A stretch of DNA of 64,000 nt from Bordetella genomosp. 4. Lineage in GTDB: Bacteria; Pseudomonadota; Gammaproteobacteria; Burkholderiales; Burkholderiaceae_B. Positions 34,392-42,259 of this stretch are shown here, piece by piece; position 1 is the first letter of the stretch; every line of letters begins with the position of its first letter. Location: positions 186,001 through 250,000 of the forward strand of contig NZ_NEVQ01000012.1 of assembly GCF_002261185.1 (NCBI RefSeq), given 5' to 3'. A model generated the notes under the pieces. The model saw only the letters and a program-made list of their open reading frames with translations, did no database searches and was not told the origin of the DNA. The position numbers and the translations under genes were made by a program.

Positions 34392-34793
34392 TCAGGCGCC
34401 GCCCAGCAAATCGTAGGAGTTCAGCAACTCATATACGATGGCGGGATTTCGATCCAGCGCGCGGCGTATCGCAGCGGGCAGCGTCTGACGCGTCTTGTTG
34501 CACAGTCCTGGTTGATCGGCGATGTCGATTTGCAGACCCCGTACGGTGCGGACTTCGTTCGGGCCTGGGGTCACCGTCAGCGAGAGGCCCAGCAATGCGT
34601 GCATGCGTTGTTGCATGTGCCGCAGGTCGTCCAGGCTGCTCAGGTTTTCCAGGCGGGCGACCAGTTTTTTTTCTTCTTCGCGGGTGAGCCGCAGAATGCG
34701 GATGTCCCCATCCGGCGTGGCGAGCAATCGCTCGCGGTCGCAGACACAGGCCCCGGGCGGGCATTCCTGGCGGATGGGGAAAGGGACGTTCAT
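34392..34793 (-). CDS. Conserved small hypothetical protein
   Basis: A 133-residue soluble protein I cannot assign. It starts MNVPFPIRQECPPGACVCDRERL, with three Cys residues in a CxxxxCxC cluster that could bind metal, followed by ILRLTREEEKKLVARLENL, a charged helical segment and a C-terminal region NPAIVYELLNSYDLLG. I believe similar proteins occur in Bordetella and Achromobacter, but that is memory only. It starts 22 bases after the dctM stop on the same strand, so it could be part of the TRAP operon. The ATG at 34793 is preferred; a longer frame would enter dctM. Confidence 0.65.
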   Translation of the reverse strand: MNVPFPIRQECPPGACVCDRERLLATPDGDIRILRLTREEEKKLVARLENLSSLDDLRHMQQRMHALLGLSLTVTPGPNEVRTVRGLQIDIADQPGLCNKTRQTLPAAIRRALDRNPAIVYELLNSYDLLGGA

Positions 34794-34815
34794 AGCGCCT
34801 GAAACGGTACTACAT

Positions 34816-36093
34816 TTATTTGGCGTAGACCAAATCACGCAGCCCCAGCGACAAGCCTGGCCAATACGTAATCACCATCAGGCACGCGATCACGACCAGT
34901 ACGAACGGAATCAGGGGCTTGACGATGCGTTCGAGCGGCAGCTTGGCCACGGCGCAAGCTGCAAACAGATTCACGCCAAAGGGCGGGGTAATCATGCCGA
35001 GCGCCAGGTTGACCACCATGATGACGCCGAAATGCACGGGTTCGATGCCGAACTGCATGGCCACAGGCAGGAGCAACGGGGCCAGCACGACGACCGAGGC
35101 TGACGTTTCGATGAACATCCCGATCACGAACAGGGCGGCATTCACGCCGAGCAGGAACGTCGTCTTGTCGTGAAAGAGCTGCGCCAGCCAGGCGCCCAAC
35201 GCATCGGGCACGCCGGCACGGTTGAGCAGGAAACTGAAGACGCCCGCGTTGGCAATGATGAACATGATCACCGAGGTCGAGACGACCGAGCGGTGCAGGG
35301 TCTCGGATAGCGTGCGGAAGCTGAGCTTGCCGTAGACGAACTTGCCAACGATGACGGCGTACATCACCGCGACGACGGAGGCCTCGGTGGGGGTAAAGAT
35401 ACCGCCGTAGATGCCACCCAGGATAATGACTGGCATCAAGAGAGCCAGCCAGGCGCGTTTGAATGCCGGCCACAGCGGCAGCCGGCCTTCGCCGTCACGT
35501 TTGCCCAGGTTGTTGCGTTTGGCGTAGAGCCAGACATACAGCATCAGGGCGCCGCCGATGAGCAGGCCGGGTACCACGCCCGCGATGAACAGTTCACCGG
35601 TCGAGGTATCGGTAGATACCGCAAACAGAATCATCGGGATCGACGGCGGAATAATCACGCCGAGTTCGGCCGCGCTGGCCTGCAGCGAGGCGGCAAAGGG
35701 CGCGGGATAACCGTGACGAATCATCGCCGGAATGAGGATCGCGCCTACTGCAAAGGTCGTCGCGACGCTGGAGCCCGCTACGGCGGCAAAGATCATGCAG
35801 GTCAGCACGCAGGTGCAGGCCAGGCCGCCTTGAATGCCGCCGACCACGCTCTTGGCGAACTCGACCATGCGCTCCGAGATGCCGCCGGCCTCCATGAGGT
35901 TGCCGGCCAGGATAAAGAAAGGCACGGCGACGAGAGGGTATTTATCCAGCGCAGCGTAGAGTTGTTGCGCGATCACGAGCCAGGGCAGGCCGGCGATGGA
36001 TACGCCAGTCACACTGGCCAATCCGATGGCGATCGCCACGGGCACTGAGAGCCCGAAGAAGATCAGCATCGTGAGAATCATTAGTTGGGACAT
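34816..36093 (-). CDS. TRAP transporter large permease (DctM type)
   Basis: A 425-residue inner-membrane protein with about twelve membrane segments, the transport channel of tripartite ATP-independent periplasmic systems driven by the sodium gradient. Diagnostic segments are FFILAGNLMEAGGISERMVEFA, GAILIPAMIRHGYPAPFAASLQA, IIPPSIPMILFA and GMITPPFGVNLFA. It follows dctQ on the minus strand with 41 bases between. Substrate is set by the DctP receptor, probably a C4 or sugar-acid carboxylate. Confidence 0.95.
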   Translation of the reverse strand: MSQLMILTMLIFFGLSVPVAIAIGLASVTGVSIAGLPWLVIAQQLYAALDKYPLVAVPFFILAGNLMEAGGISERMVEFAKSVVGGIQGGLACTCVLTCMIFAAVAGSSVATTFAVGAILIPAMIRHGYPAPFAASLQASAAELGVIIPPSIPMILFAVSTDTSTGELFIAGVVPGLLIGGALMLYVWLYAKRNNLGKRDGEGRLPLWPAFKRAWLALLMPVIILGGIYGGIFTPTEASVVAVMYAVIVGKFVYGKLSFRTLSETLHRSVVSTSVIMFIIANAGVFSFLLNRAGVPDALGAWLAQLFHDKTTFLLGVNAALFVIGMFIETSASVVVLAPLLLPVAMQFGIEPVHFGVIMVVNLALGMITPPFGVNLFAACAVAKLPLERIVKPLIPFVLVVIACLMVITYWPGLSLGLRDLVYAK

Positions 36094-36134
36094 GACAGAA
36101 AGCCTGGATGCTATGCGTCTAAAGGAATGGGATG

Positions 36135-36635
36135 TCAGCCTTGGGCGTCGTTACGCACCGGGGCAGGCTCGTCGGCGCCGAGTATCCAACGCGCCAATAC
36201 CGCGATCGCGGCCAGCGAGGCGCCGACGGGAATCGCCAGGTAAATCCAGGAAATCGGGATGTCCAGACTGGGGACATTCTGAAAGCGCACACGATACGTC
36301 ATCTGGCCTCCGATCCAGGCGATGAATACCAGGAATCCGATGCAGACGATCGCGATGAGGTGTTCCAGCCAACGCTGCTTGCGGCCTTTGAGCAGGTTGT
36401 GCAGCAGTTCGACGCTGATCATCGCGCCTTGGCGAAAGGCCAGGGCGATGCCCAGGAGCACAGTCCAGATGAGGAGAGCCCGGGTCAGCACCTCGCTCCA
36501 GTCGGCAGGTGACTGCAGGATGAAGCGCGCAATGACTTGATAAAAGGCGGCCGCCGCCGAGGCGACGAGCAGAATCTGTGCGATGACCGATACGGCCTTG
36601 AACAGGCCGCGTTCGGCGAGACTGAGCATACGCAT
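36135..36635 (-). CDS. TRAP transporter small permease (DctQ type)
   Basis: A 166-residue protein with four membrane segments, the small membrane subunit of TRAP transporters. ARFILQSPADWSEVLTRALLIWTVLLGIALAFRQGAMISVE and AIPVGASLAAIAVL are typical of DctQ. The ATG at 36635 follows GGA six to eight bases upstream; a TTG four codons earlier is possible. It is transcribed between dctP (upstream, minus strand) and dctM; a terminator-like hairpin separates it from dctP. Confidence 0.92.
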   Translation of the reverse strand: MRMLSLAERGLFKAVSVIAQILLVASAAAAFYQVIARFILQSPADWSEVLTRALLIWTVLLGIALAFRQGAMISVELLHNLLKGRKQRWLEHLIAIVCIGFLVFIAWIGGQMTYRVRFQNVPSLDIPISWIYLAIPVGASLAAIAVLARWILGADEPAPVRNDAQG

Positions 36636-36668
36636 AGTGAAATCCAAATGCGGACGTGAGAGGAATAC

Positions 36669-36713
36669 GAAAAAAACAAGTCGGCCGGGTTGCCGCCAGG
36701 GCAGCCCGGCCGG
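36669..36713 (-). terminator. Terminator-like hairpin between dctP and dctQ
   Basis: On the minus strand a 12-base-pair stem (plus-strand GGCCGGGTTGCC at 36683-36694 with GGCAGCCCGGCC at 36700-36711) with a five-base loop is followed by GACTTGTTTTTT. This is a strong intrinsic terminator and starts ~18 bases after the dctP stop. As dctQ and dctM have no clear promoter of their own, it probably acts as partial attenuator, giving more receptor than membrane subunits. Confidence 0.8.
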
Positions 36714-36728
36714 GCCGAACCGATCGGC

Positions 36729-37706
36729 TTACTTCGTGTCGCGGATCGCGTCGATCAGCTTTTTGTCGAACTTCTTGTAGTACTCGGGATAGGCCGGCTC
36801 CACCGCGGCAGCGAACGCAGTGCGATCGACCTCAGTCGTGACCTGCATGCCTTCCTTGCGCAGTTGTTCGACGCCGGTTTTCTCGATGTTGTCGACGAAG
36901 TCGCGCATGGCCTGGGCGGAAAGCTTGCCTGCCTCTTTGAATTTGGCTTTGTCTTCGTCCGACAGGCTGTCATAGACGTTAGGCGACATCAGCACCAGTG
37001 CGGGGCCGTAGACATGGCCGGTCAATGACAGGTATTTCTGGACTTGCGAGAGCTTGGCCGAGGTGATGACCGACAGCGGGTTTTCCTGTCCGTCGATGGT
37101 GCCTTGTTGCAAGGCGGTGGCAACCTCGGGCCAGGCCATCGGCGTGGGCAGAATGCCAATCGCGCGGAAAGCCGTGATGTGAATGGGGTTTTCGGTGGTG
37201 CGGATTTTCAGGCCCTTGGCGTCGGCCGGCGTTTTCACGGGGCGGACGTTGTTGGTCAGGTGGCGGAAACCTTGTTCGCCCCATGCCAGTGCAATGATGC
37301 CGCGGTCGGGGAATTTTGCGAGCATGTCCTGACCGATCTGGCTGTCCAGGACCTTGCGGGCGTGCTGCAGGTCACGCAAGAGGAACGGAATGTCGAACAC
37401 CCCGGTTTCCGGCACGAAGTTCAGGGTTGCACCGGTCGAGACAATGGCCAGATCGATGGTGCCGATTTGCAGGCCCTCGATAACTTCGCGTTCGCCGCCC
37501 AGGGCGCTATTGGCGAATTGCTGGACCTTGTATTTACCGCCGGTCGAGGCCTCGATGGACTTGGCAAAGGCATCTGCGCCGGCCCCGTAGTGGGACGAGG
37601 TCGACAGGGCGTAGGCCATTTTCAGCGTATTCTGAGCAGCGGCGGGTAGCGCGGCGGTTACCGCGCAGGCGGCAAAAATCGTGGCAGCAAGCCAAGTCTT
37701 GCGCAT
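36729..37706 (-). CDS. TRAP transporter substrate-binding protein (DctP type)
   Basis: A 325-residue periplasmic receptor. Residues 1-25 are a signal peptide ending at AAAQ. The DctP family features are TLKMAYALSTSSHYGAGADAFAKSIE, FANSALGGEREVIEGLQIGTIDLAI and the conserved Arg region KGLKIRTTENPIHI, where an Arg binds the ligand carboxylate; FRAIGILPTPMAWPEVATALQQGTIDGQENP is also typical. First gene of the dctP-dctQ-dctM unit. The substrate is probably a carboxylic acid. Confidence 0.95.
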   Translation of the reverse strand: MRKTWLAATIFAACAVTAALPAAAQNTLKMAYALSTSSHYGAGADAFAKSIEASTGGKYKVQQFANSALGGEREVIEGLQIGTIDLAIVSTGATLNFVPETGVFDIPFLLRDLQHARKVLDSQIGQDMLAKFPDRGIIALAWGEQGFRHLTNNVRPVKTPADAKGLKIRTTENPIHITAFRAIGILPTPMAWPEVATALQQGTIDGQENPLSVITSAKLSQVQKYLSLTGHVYGPALVLMSPNVYDSLSDEDKAKFKEAGKLSAQAMRDFVDNIEKTGVEQLRKEGMQVTTEVDRTAFAAAVEPAYPEYYKKFDKKLIDAIRDTK

Positions 37707-37829
37707 AGTGTCTTCTCCTAGTTGGGAACGAATTCTAATGTTGTCGGTCGCATGTTACGCCCAGCGGGCATGATAGCGGCATTCACCTGACAATCGGCCA
37801 TTGAAACGGCGATTGGTTACCATTGCGGA

Positions 37830-40472
37830 ATGATGGATTTCCCTGATTCTCCTACTTCTGCGCAGCCGTCGGGCTCTGCGCGCGATACGCAACCGTCTGC
37901 AGCGTCGCCGTCGGATCGTCGCCAGGCCAACTCGGCGCCAGGCAATGCTGCGCCGCCGTCTCGCGGGTCGCGCAGAAGCCGTTTTCTGGCCACGTTGGCG
38001 CAAGGGGCTCGCATGATGATGCGAGATGCGCGCGCGGGCGAATTGCGTTTGCTGGTGCTGGCTCTGGTTGTGGCCGTTGCGGCTGTGACCAGTGTGGGGT
38101 TCCTGGCGGACCGGGTCGGCCGGGCATTGGAGCGCGATGCCAGCCAGATGCTGGGGGCAGATCTGCTGCTCGATGCAGACGAGCCCATTCCGGCCGATTT
38201 CATCGCGGCCGCGCGCGACCGTGGATTGGAGGTATCCCGCACGTTGCAGTTTCCGTCGATGGCCAGTGCAGGCGACGGAGCGCAATTGGTCTCGCTCAAG
38301 GCGGTCGAGGCGGGCTACCCCCTGCGCGGTAGTTTGCGGGTCGCTGATGACCCATACACCGAGGGGGCGGCGACGCGCGATATTCCTGCGCCGGGTACGG
38401 TGTGGGCCGACGCGCAGTTGCTGGCGCTGCTGGGCATCAATGTCGGGGATACCATCGGCCTGGGCGACAGCCGGTTTCGCGTGGCGCGCGTCATTACTTA
38501 TGAACCCGACCGGGGAATGCAGTTTGTGAACGTGGCGCCGCGCGTGATGATGCGGTCCGACGATCTGGCTGCGACCGGGTTGGTGACGTTGGGCAGCCGG
38601 ATTGATTATGCCTTGCTGGCGGCCGGCGAACCTGACGCAGTGGCGGCGTACTCCAGTTGGCTGGGCGGGCATTTGCAGCGAGGGCAGAAGTTGGCTACGT
38701 TGGAATCGGGCCGTCCCGAGGTTCAGCGTACCTTGGATCGCGCCCAGCGCTTTTTGTCGCTGGTGGCGCTGTTGGCCGTCTTGATTTCGGCTGTGGCGGT
38801 CGCTCTGGCTGCCGGGCGGTTCATGATGCGGCATCGTGACGGGATCGCGGTAATGCGCTGCCTGGGGGCGGTGCAGCGGCAGATCAGCCAGATGCTGGTG
38901 CTGGAATTCACCCTGGTTGGGCTGGCCGCCTCGGCGGTGGGGTGCCTGATCGGGTTCGCGGTCCACCAAGGGCTGGTGTTGGCCCTGGGCAGCCTCATTG
39001 ATACCCAATTGCCGGCGCCCTCGGGCGTGCCTGCTTTGCAGGGCCTGGTGACCGGCGTCTTGTTATTGCTGGGATTCGCTTTGCCATCGCTGGCACAGTT
39101 GCGTCACGTGCCGCCTGCTCGGGTATTGCGCCGCGATGCCGACACGATACGGGCTCGCAGCATTGTGGGATATGTCTTTGGCGCAGTGGGCTTTGCCCTG
39201 TTGATCTGGTGGTTTGCTGGCAATGCTCGCCTGGGTGGCGTGGTGGCCGGGGGCTTTCTGGGCGCGTTTGGCGCGTTTGCGTTGGTGGCCTGGCTGTGTG
39301 TGTTGGGGCTGGCACGGCTGCGCGGCTTGGCCGCTGGGATGCCCGCATTGCGTTTCGCGCTCGCTGGGGTGGTGCGCCGCCGTGCTGCGACGATCACCCA
39401 GGTCTGCGCCTTGGCCATTGGGCTGATGGCGCTTTTGTTGCTGGCCATGACGCGCACGGACCTGGTTGCGGGCTGGCAGCGCACGTTGCCGCCCGATGCG
39501 CCTAACCGCTTTCTGATCAATATTCAGCCGGATCAACGCCAGCCGGTGCAGGATTTTCTGACGGCGCATGGGATACAGAAGGCCACGCTATGGCCGATGA
39601 TTCGCGGCCGTCTGGTCGCAGTCGATGGCCGCCCGGTGGGCCCGGCCGATTACGAAGAACCCCGCGCCAAAAGGCTTGTAGATCGAGAATTCAATCTGTC
39701 ATATGGCGATCAGCTGCCCGCCGCGAATCGCATCGAACAGGGCCGCTGGCTCGATCCTGCGGCGCGCGAGGTCTCGTTGGAGTCGGGGCTGGCGCAGACG
39801 CTGCGCTTGTCTGTGGGCGATGTCCTGACCTTTGATATTGCCGGTCAGCAGGTCGATGTCACCGTGTCGGGGACGCGCGCGGTCGATTGGGACTCTATGC
39901 AGGTCAACTTTTTTGCGGTGCTGTCCCCGGCTGCGTTGGAAGGCTTGCCGCAGAGCTGGATTACGTCGTTTCATCTGCCGGCCGACCAGGCCGCGTTGCC
40001 GCGTGAGCTGCTCCGGCAGTTTCCCAATTTGACGGTTTTCGACGTGGGCTCGATCCTGAATCAGCTGCAGTCCGTGCTGGATCAGGTCATCACTGCTGTG
40101 CAGTTGTTGTTCATCTTTACGCTGATTGCGGGCGTATTGGTCCTGGCTGCGGCGTTGACGGCGACGCGGGACGAACGCATTCGCGAGGCTGCGGTGTTGC
40201 GCGCTCTGGGAGCGACGCGAAATCAGTTGGCCCGGGCTCAGCGACTGGAGGTGTTGGCGGTCGGCGGGCTGGCGGGGCTGCTGGCCGCCGCTGGAGCCAG
40301 CACGATTGCCTGGGCGTTATCGACCTATGTTTTCGATTTTCGGATTACGCTGAGTGTCTGGCCGTGGCTGGTCGGCGTAGGCGTCGGTATGCTGGCTGCC
40401 TGGGCTGGGGCTGCGATGGCGCTGCGCGGAGTGTTGCGCACGCCGCCTTTGCTGACGCTGCGAGAGGCTTGA
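37830..40472 (+). CDS. Large FtsX-type ABC permease (YbbP-like)
   Basis: An 880-residue inner-membrane protein with two FtsX domains and MacB-like periplasmic regions. After a Pro/Ser-rich ~45-residue start, a first hydrophobic segment (LRLLVLALVVAVAAVTSVGF) is followed by a periplasmic part, then clusters of membrane helices around residues 305-430 and 450-550 and a last FtsX domain near the C-terminus (EAAVLRALGATRNQLARAQRLEVLAVGG). YbbP partners with the YbbA ATPase and possibly a lysophospholipase-like TesA in E. coli; no ATPase gene is adjacent here. Divergent from dctP. Confidence 0.88.
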   Translation: MMDFPDSPTSAQPSGSARDTQPSAASPSDRRQANSAPGNAAPPSRGSRRSRFLATLAQGARMMMRDARAGELRLLVLALVVAVAAVTSVGFLADRVGRALERDASQMLGADLLLDADEPIPADFIAAARDRGLEVSRTLQFPSMASAGDGAQLVSLKAVEAGYPLRGSLRVADDPYTEGAATRDIPAPGTVWADAQLLALLGINVGDTIGLGDSRFRVARVITYEPDRGMQFVNVAPRVMMRSDDLAATGLVTLGSRIDYALLAAGEPDAVAAYSSWLGGHLQRGQKLATLESGRPEVQRTLDRAQRFLSLVALLAVLISAVAVALAAGRFMMRHRDGIAVMRCLGAVQRQISQMLVLEFTLVGLAASAVGCLIGFAVHQGLVLALGSLIDTQLPAPSGVPALQGLVTGVLLLLGFALPSLAQLRHVPPARVLRRDADTIRARSIVGYVFGAVGFALLIWWFAGNARLGGVVAGGFLGAFGAFALVAWLCVLGLARLRGLAAGMPALRFALAGVVRRRAATITQVCALAIGLMALLLLAMTRTDLVAGWQRTLPPDAPNRFLINIQPDQRQPVQDFLTAHGIQKATLWPMIRGRLVAVDGRPVGPADYEEPRAKRLVDREFNLSYGDQLPAANRIEQGRWLDPAAREVSLESGLAQTLRLSVGDVLTFDIAGQQVDVTVSGTRAVDWDSMQVNFFAVLSPAALEGLPQSWITSFHLPADQAALPRELLRQFPNLTVFDVGSILNQLQSVLDQVITAVQLLFIFTLIAGVLVLAAALTATRDERIREAAVLRALGATRNQLARAQRLEVLAVGGLAGLLAAAGASTIAWALSTYVFDFRITLSVWPWLVGVGVGMLAAWAGAAMALRGVLRTPPLLTLREA

Positions 40473-40496
40473 TTCGCCTGTTTTACGAGAAATGCA

Positions 40497-40922
40497 ATGA
40501 CTGCTACCCGTGTGCAACCCAAGACCGAGTCTCTGGAGACGTCGGTCACCCTGTTCGAGACTCTGGGGGGCGAGCCCGCCATCCGCTCGCTGGTGGATCG
40601 TTTTTACGATCTGATGGAGATGGAGGCCGATTTCGCCGTGTTGCGAGGCGTGCATGGCCCGAGCCTGGACTCGGCCCGTGACAAGCTTTTTCTGTTCCTT
40701 TGTGGTTATTTTGGCGGGCCCAACTATTACATAGAGCGTTACGGTCATCCCCGTTTGCGAGCCCGTCACTTGCCGTTTTCTATCGGCCGTGTTGAGCGTG
40801 ACCAGTGGCTGGCCTGCATGGGACGGGCCATGCAGGACGAGGGGTTCTCGCCGGAATTGGTGGATCGCCTGTTGGAGGCTTTTTACGGCGTTGCCGATTG
40901 GATGCGCAACCGTGACGGCTGA
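40497..40922 (+). CDS. Group II truncated hemoglobin
   Basis: A 141-residue 2-over-2 globin of the GlbO/group II type. After a ~18-residue extension come TLFETLGGEPAIRSLVDRFYDLM, FGGPNYYIERYGHPRLRARHLPF, in which the His of RARH is the proximal F8 heme ligand, and the group II Trp G8 in ERDQWLACM. Group II truncated hemoglobins bind oxygen tightly and are linked with oxidative or nitrosative stress protection. The gene lies 24 bases after the FtsX permease gene, and its last codons overlap the start of kdkA. Confidence 0.93.
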   Translation: MTATRVQPKTESLETSVTLFETLGGEPAIRSLVDRFYDLMEMEADFAVLRGVHGPSLDSARDKLFLFLCGYFGGPNYYIERYGHPRLRARHLPFSIGRVERDQWLACMGRAMQDEGFSPELVDRLLEAFYGVADWMRNRDG

Positions 40923-41646
40923 GTGTGATCAGGACGGAACCGGGATTCAAAGACTGGCCTGGCAGGACGCGCCTGTGGGGGCCATGCTGTGCGATGTTCG
41001 TTTAGGAGCACCCGATCCGCGTTTGCTTGATCCTGCGTTTTACGGGGATCGGGCCCGTCCCGTCGATGCCGGCGGGCGTCAGGCGGCCTGGTTTGTCGAG
41101 GGCGACGGCTGGCAAGGAGTCTTGCGTGGATACCGCAGGGGCGGGCTGGTTGCCAAGGTGAGCCGGGATGCGTATTTCTGGCAAGGTGAGGCTCGCACGC
41201 GCAGTTTTCGAGAATATCGGTTACTGGCCATGATGCGGGAGCGGGGGCTCAGTGTGCCGGCGCCGCTGGCTGCGGGTTACTGGCGCCATGGGTTGACGTA
41301 TCGTGCCGCGATCATCGTTGAACGGATTCCGGATGTTCGTCCGTTGGCGCATTTGTTGGATGAGCCGGTTTGGGATGCCGCGGCTGCGGCTATCGCTGCT
41401 ATGCATCGGTTGGGAGTGTGGCATGCGGATCTGAATGCTTTCAATATTCTGCTGGATGCTCGGGGGCAGGCTTGGTTGATCGACTTCGATCGAGGTACGG
41501 CAGGTGGGGTGTCTGAGCAACGGCGGCGGGCTAATCTGCTGCGATTGCGTCGGTCGCTCGAAAAGGTGGGCGGTGAGCGTGGGGTGGCTTTGTGGGAGCG
41601 GGTGGATCGGGCTTATCGTGGGTGCATGGGGGATGGTGCCGGGTAG
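40912..41646 (+). CDS. kdkA: 3-deoxy-D-manno-octulosonate (Kdo) kinase
   Basis: KdkA phosphorylates the Kdo residue of lipid A-Kdo in the inner membrane, in organisms that make an inner core with a single phospho-Kdo. The ~244-residue protein has the kinase catalytic segment HADLNAFNILLDARGQAWLIDFDRG with the catalytic Asp and the DFD metal site, and upstream GLVAKVSRDAYFWQG with the Lys of the ATP site. GTG at 40912 overlapping the globin stop gives the usual family length; the upstream continuation of the frame lies inside the globin gene. A branched palindrome begins 27 bases after the stop. Confidence 0.88.
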   Translation: MTAECDQDGTGIQRLAWQDAPVGAMLCDVRLGAPDPRLLDPAFYGDRARPVDAGGRQAAWFVEGDGWQGVLRGYRRGGLVAKVSRDAYFWQGEARTRSFREYRLLAMMRERGLSVPAPLAAGYWRHGLTYRAAIIVERIPDVRPLAHLLDEPVWDAAAAAIAAMHRLGVWHADLNAFNILLDARGQAWLIDFDRGTAGGVSEQRRRANLLRLRRSLEKVGGERGVALWERVDRAYRGCMGDGAG

Positions 41647-41672
41647 TTTTGGGGCGTTGGGGTCCTTAAACC

Positions 41673-41811
41673 GCCGGGGTCTGCCGTGTAAAGGGCATGC
41701 CGACCCATTCGGCCGGTCTGGACGCCTGCGCGTCCAGACTTTCCTTCGCCTGACACACCAGGCTCGGCGGCCTCAACGGGTCGGCATGCCCTTTACACGG
41801 CAGACCCCGGC
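41673..41811. repeat. Large branched palindrome 4: A type
   Basis: Arms of 34 nt (41673-41706 and 41778-41811), containing GCCGTGTAAAGGGCATGCCG, are perfectly complementary. The 71-nt core has GGCCG/CGGCC closing a junction with two hairpins: GTCTGGACGC with GCGTCCAGAC (CTGC loop) and GCCTG with CAGGC (ACACAC loop). Flanking sequence outside the arms (GGGGTCCTTAAACC on the left; GATTCCAC and CTGCAGGGGCGGTCGT on the right, to ~41871) is shared with the 59352 copy, so the full unit is about 215 bases. Confidence 0.93.
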
Positions 41812-41925
41812 TCCAGTGTTTTGGATTCCACAATGCTCCCTGCAGGGGCGGTCGTCGCATGTGGGTGACATTTGAGTGGTCATCGGCGATGGTCAGCTAG
41901 CAGCCGAGGGCAGTTGCTGCTGTGA

Positions 41926-42059
41926 GTCCCTGTCGGGGGCCAGAAAGCCTTGCCGGGCCGTAGAGCACGGATTTAGTCCGCGTAGCGGACCGAGCCCCCT
42001 GGTCATGGGGCGAGTCCGTGCGATAGGCCCGGCAAGGCTTTCTGGCCCCCGATAGGGAC
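41926..42059. repeat. Large branched palindrome 5: B type
   Basis: Arms of 34 nt (41926-41959 and 42026-42059), beginning GTCCCTGTCGGGGGCC, pair with a single mismatch. The 66-nt core is the B core: GCACGGA/TCCGTGC closing over GTCCGC/GCGGAC and GCCCC/GGGGC hairpins. It starts 114 bases after palindrome 4. Outside the right arm GTCTAAATAGAGA is shared with the 6461 copy. Confidence 0.92.
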
Positions 42060-42259
42060 GTCTAAATAGAGAAACCTTGTGCCTGTCTGGAACTAGCTTG
42101 TCATGCCCGATAGAGACACTCTCCATCTGTCTGGACCAATCTTCCCCCTAATTCACCGACATTCCCCCCCGATCCTATAGTCAACCGCCGGTAAAAAGGC
42201 TTTATCATTTTGCCCTTTAGCAATTTAGCATTCACAGAATGCAGCAAAAGGGGCTCGCG
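42060..42259. other. Non-coding region before potF
   Basis: This 200-base stretch carries the potF promoter region but I cannot fix -35 and -10 boxes. It contains two imperfect copies of TGTCTGGA (42087 and 42130) and a GATAGAGACAC segment similar to GAGACAC sequences after the 6461 palindrome, which hints that a longer repeat once extended here. An AAGGGG ribosome site lies at the end, eight bases before the potF ATG. Confidence 0.4.

Noticed and set aside
41658-42060. Intact insertion sequence
   Set aside because: No transposase frame is present between or around the repeats; only fragments resembling element ends are seen.
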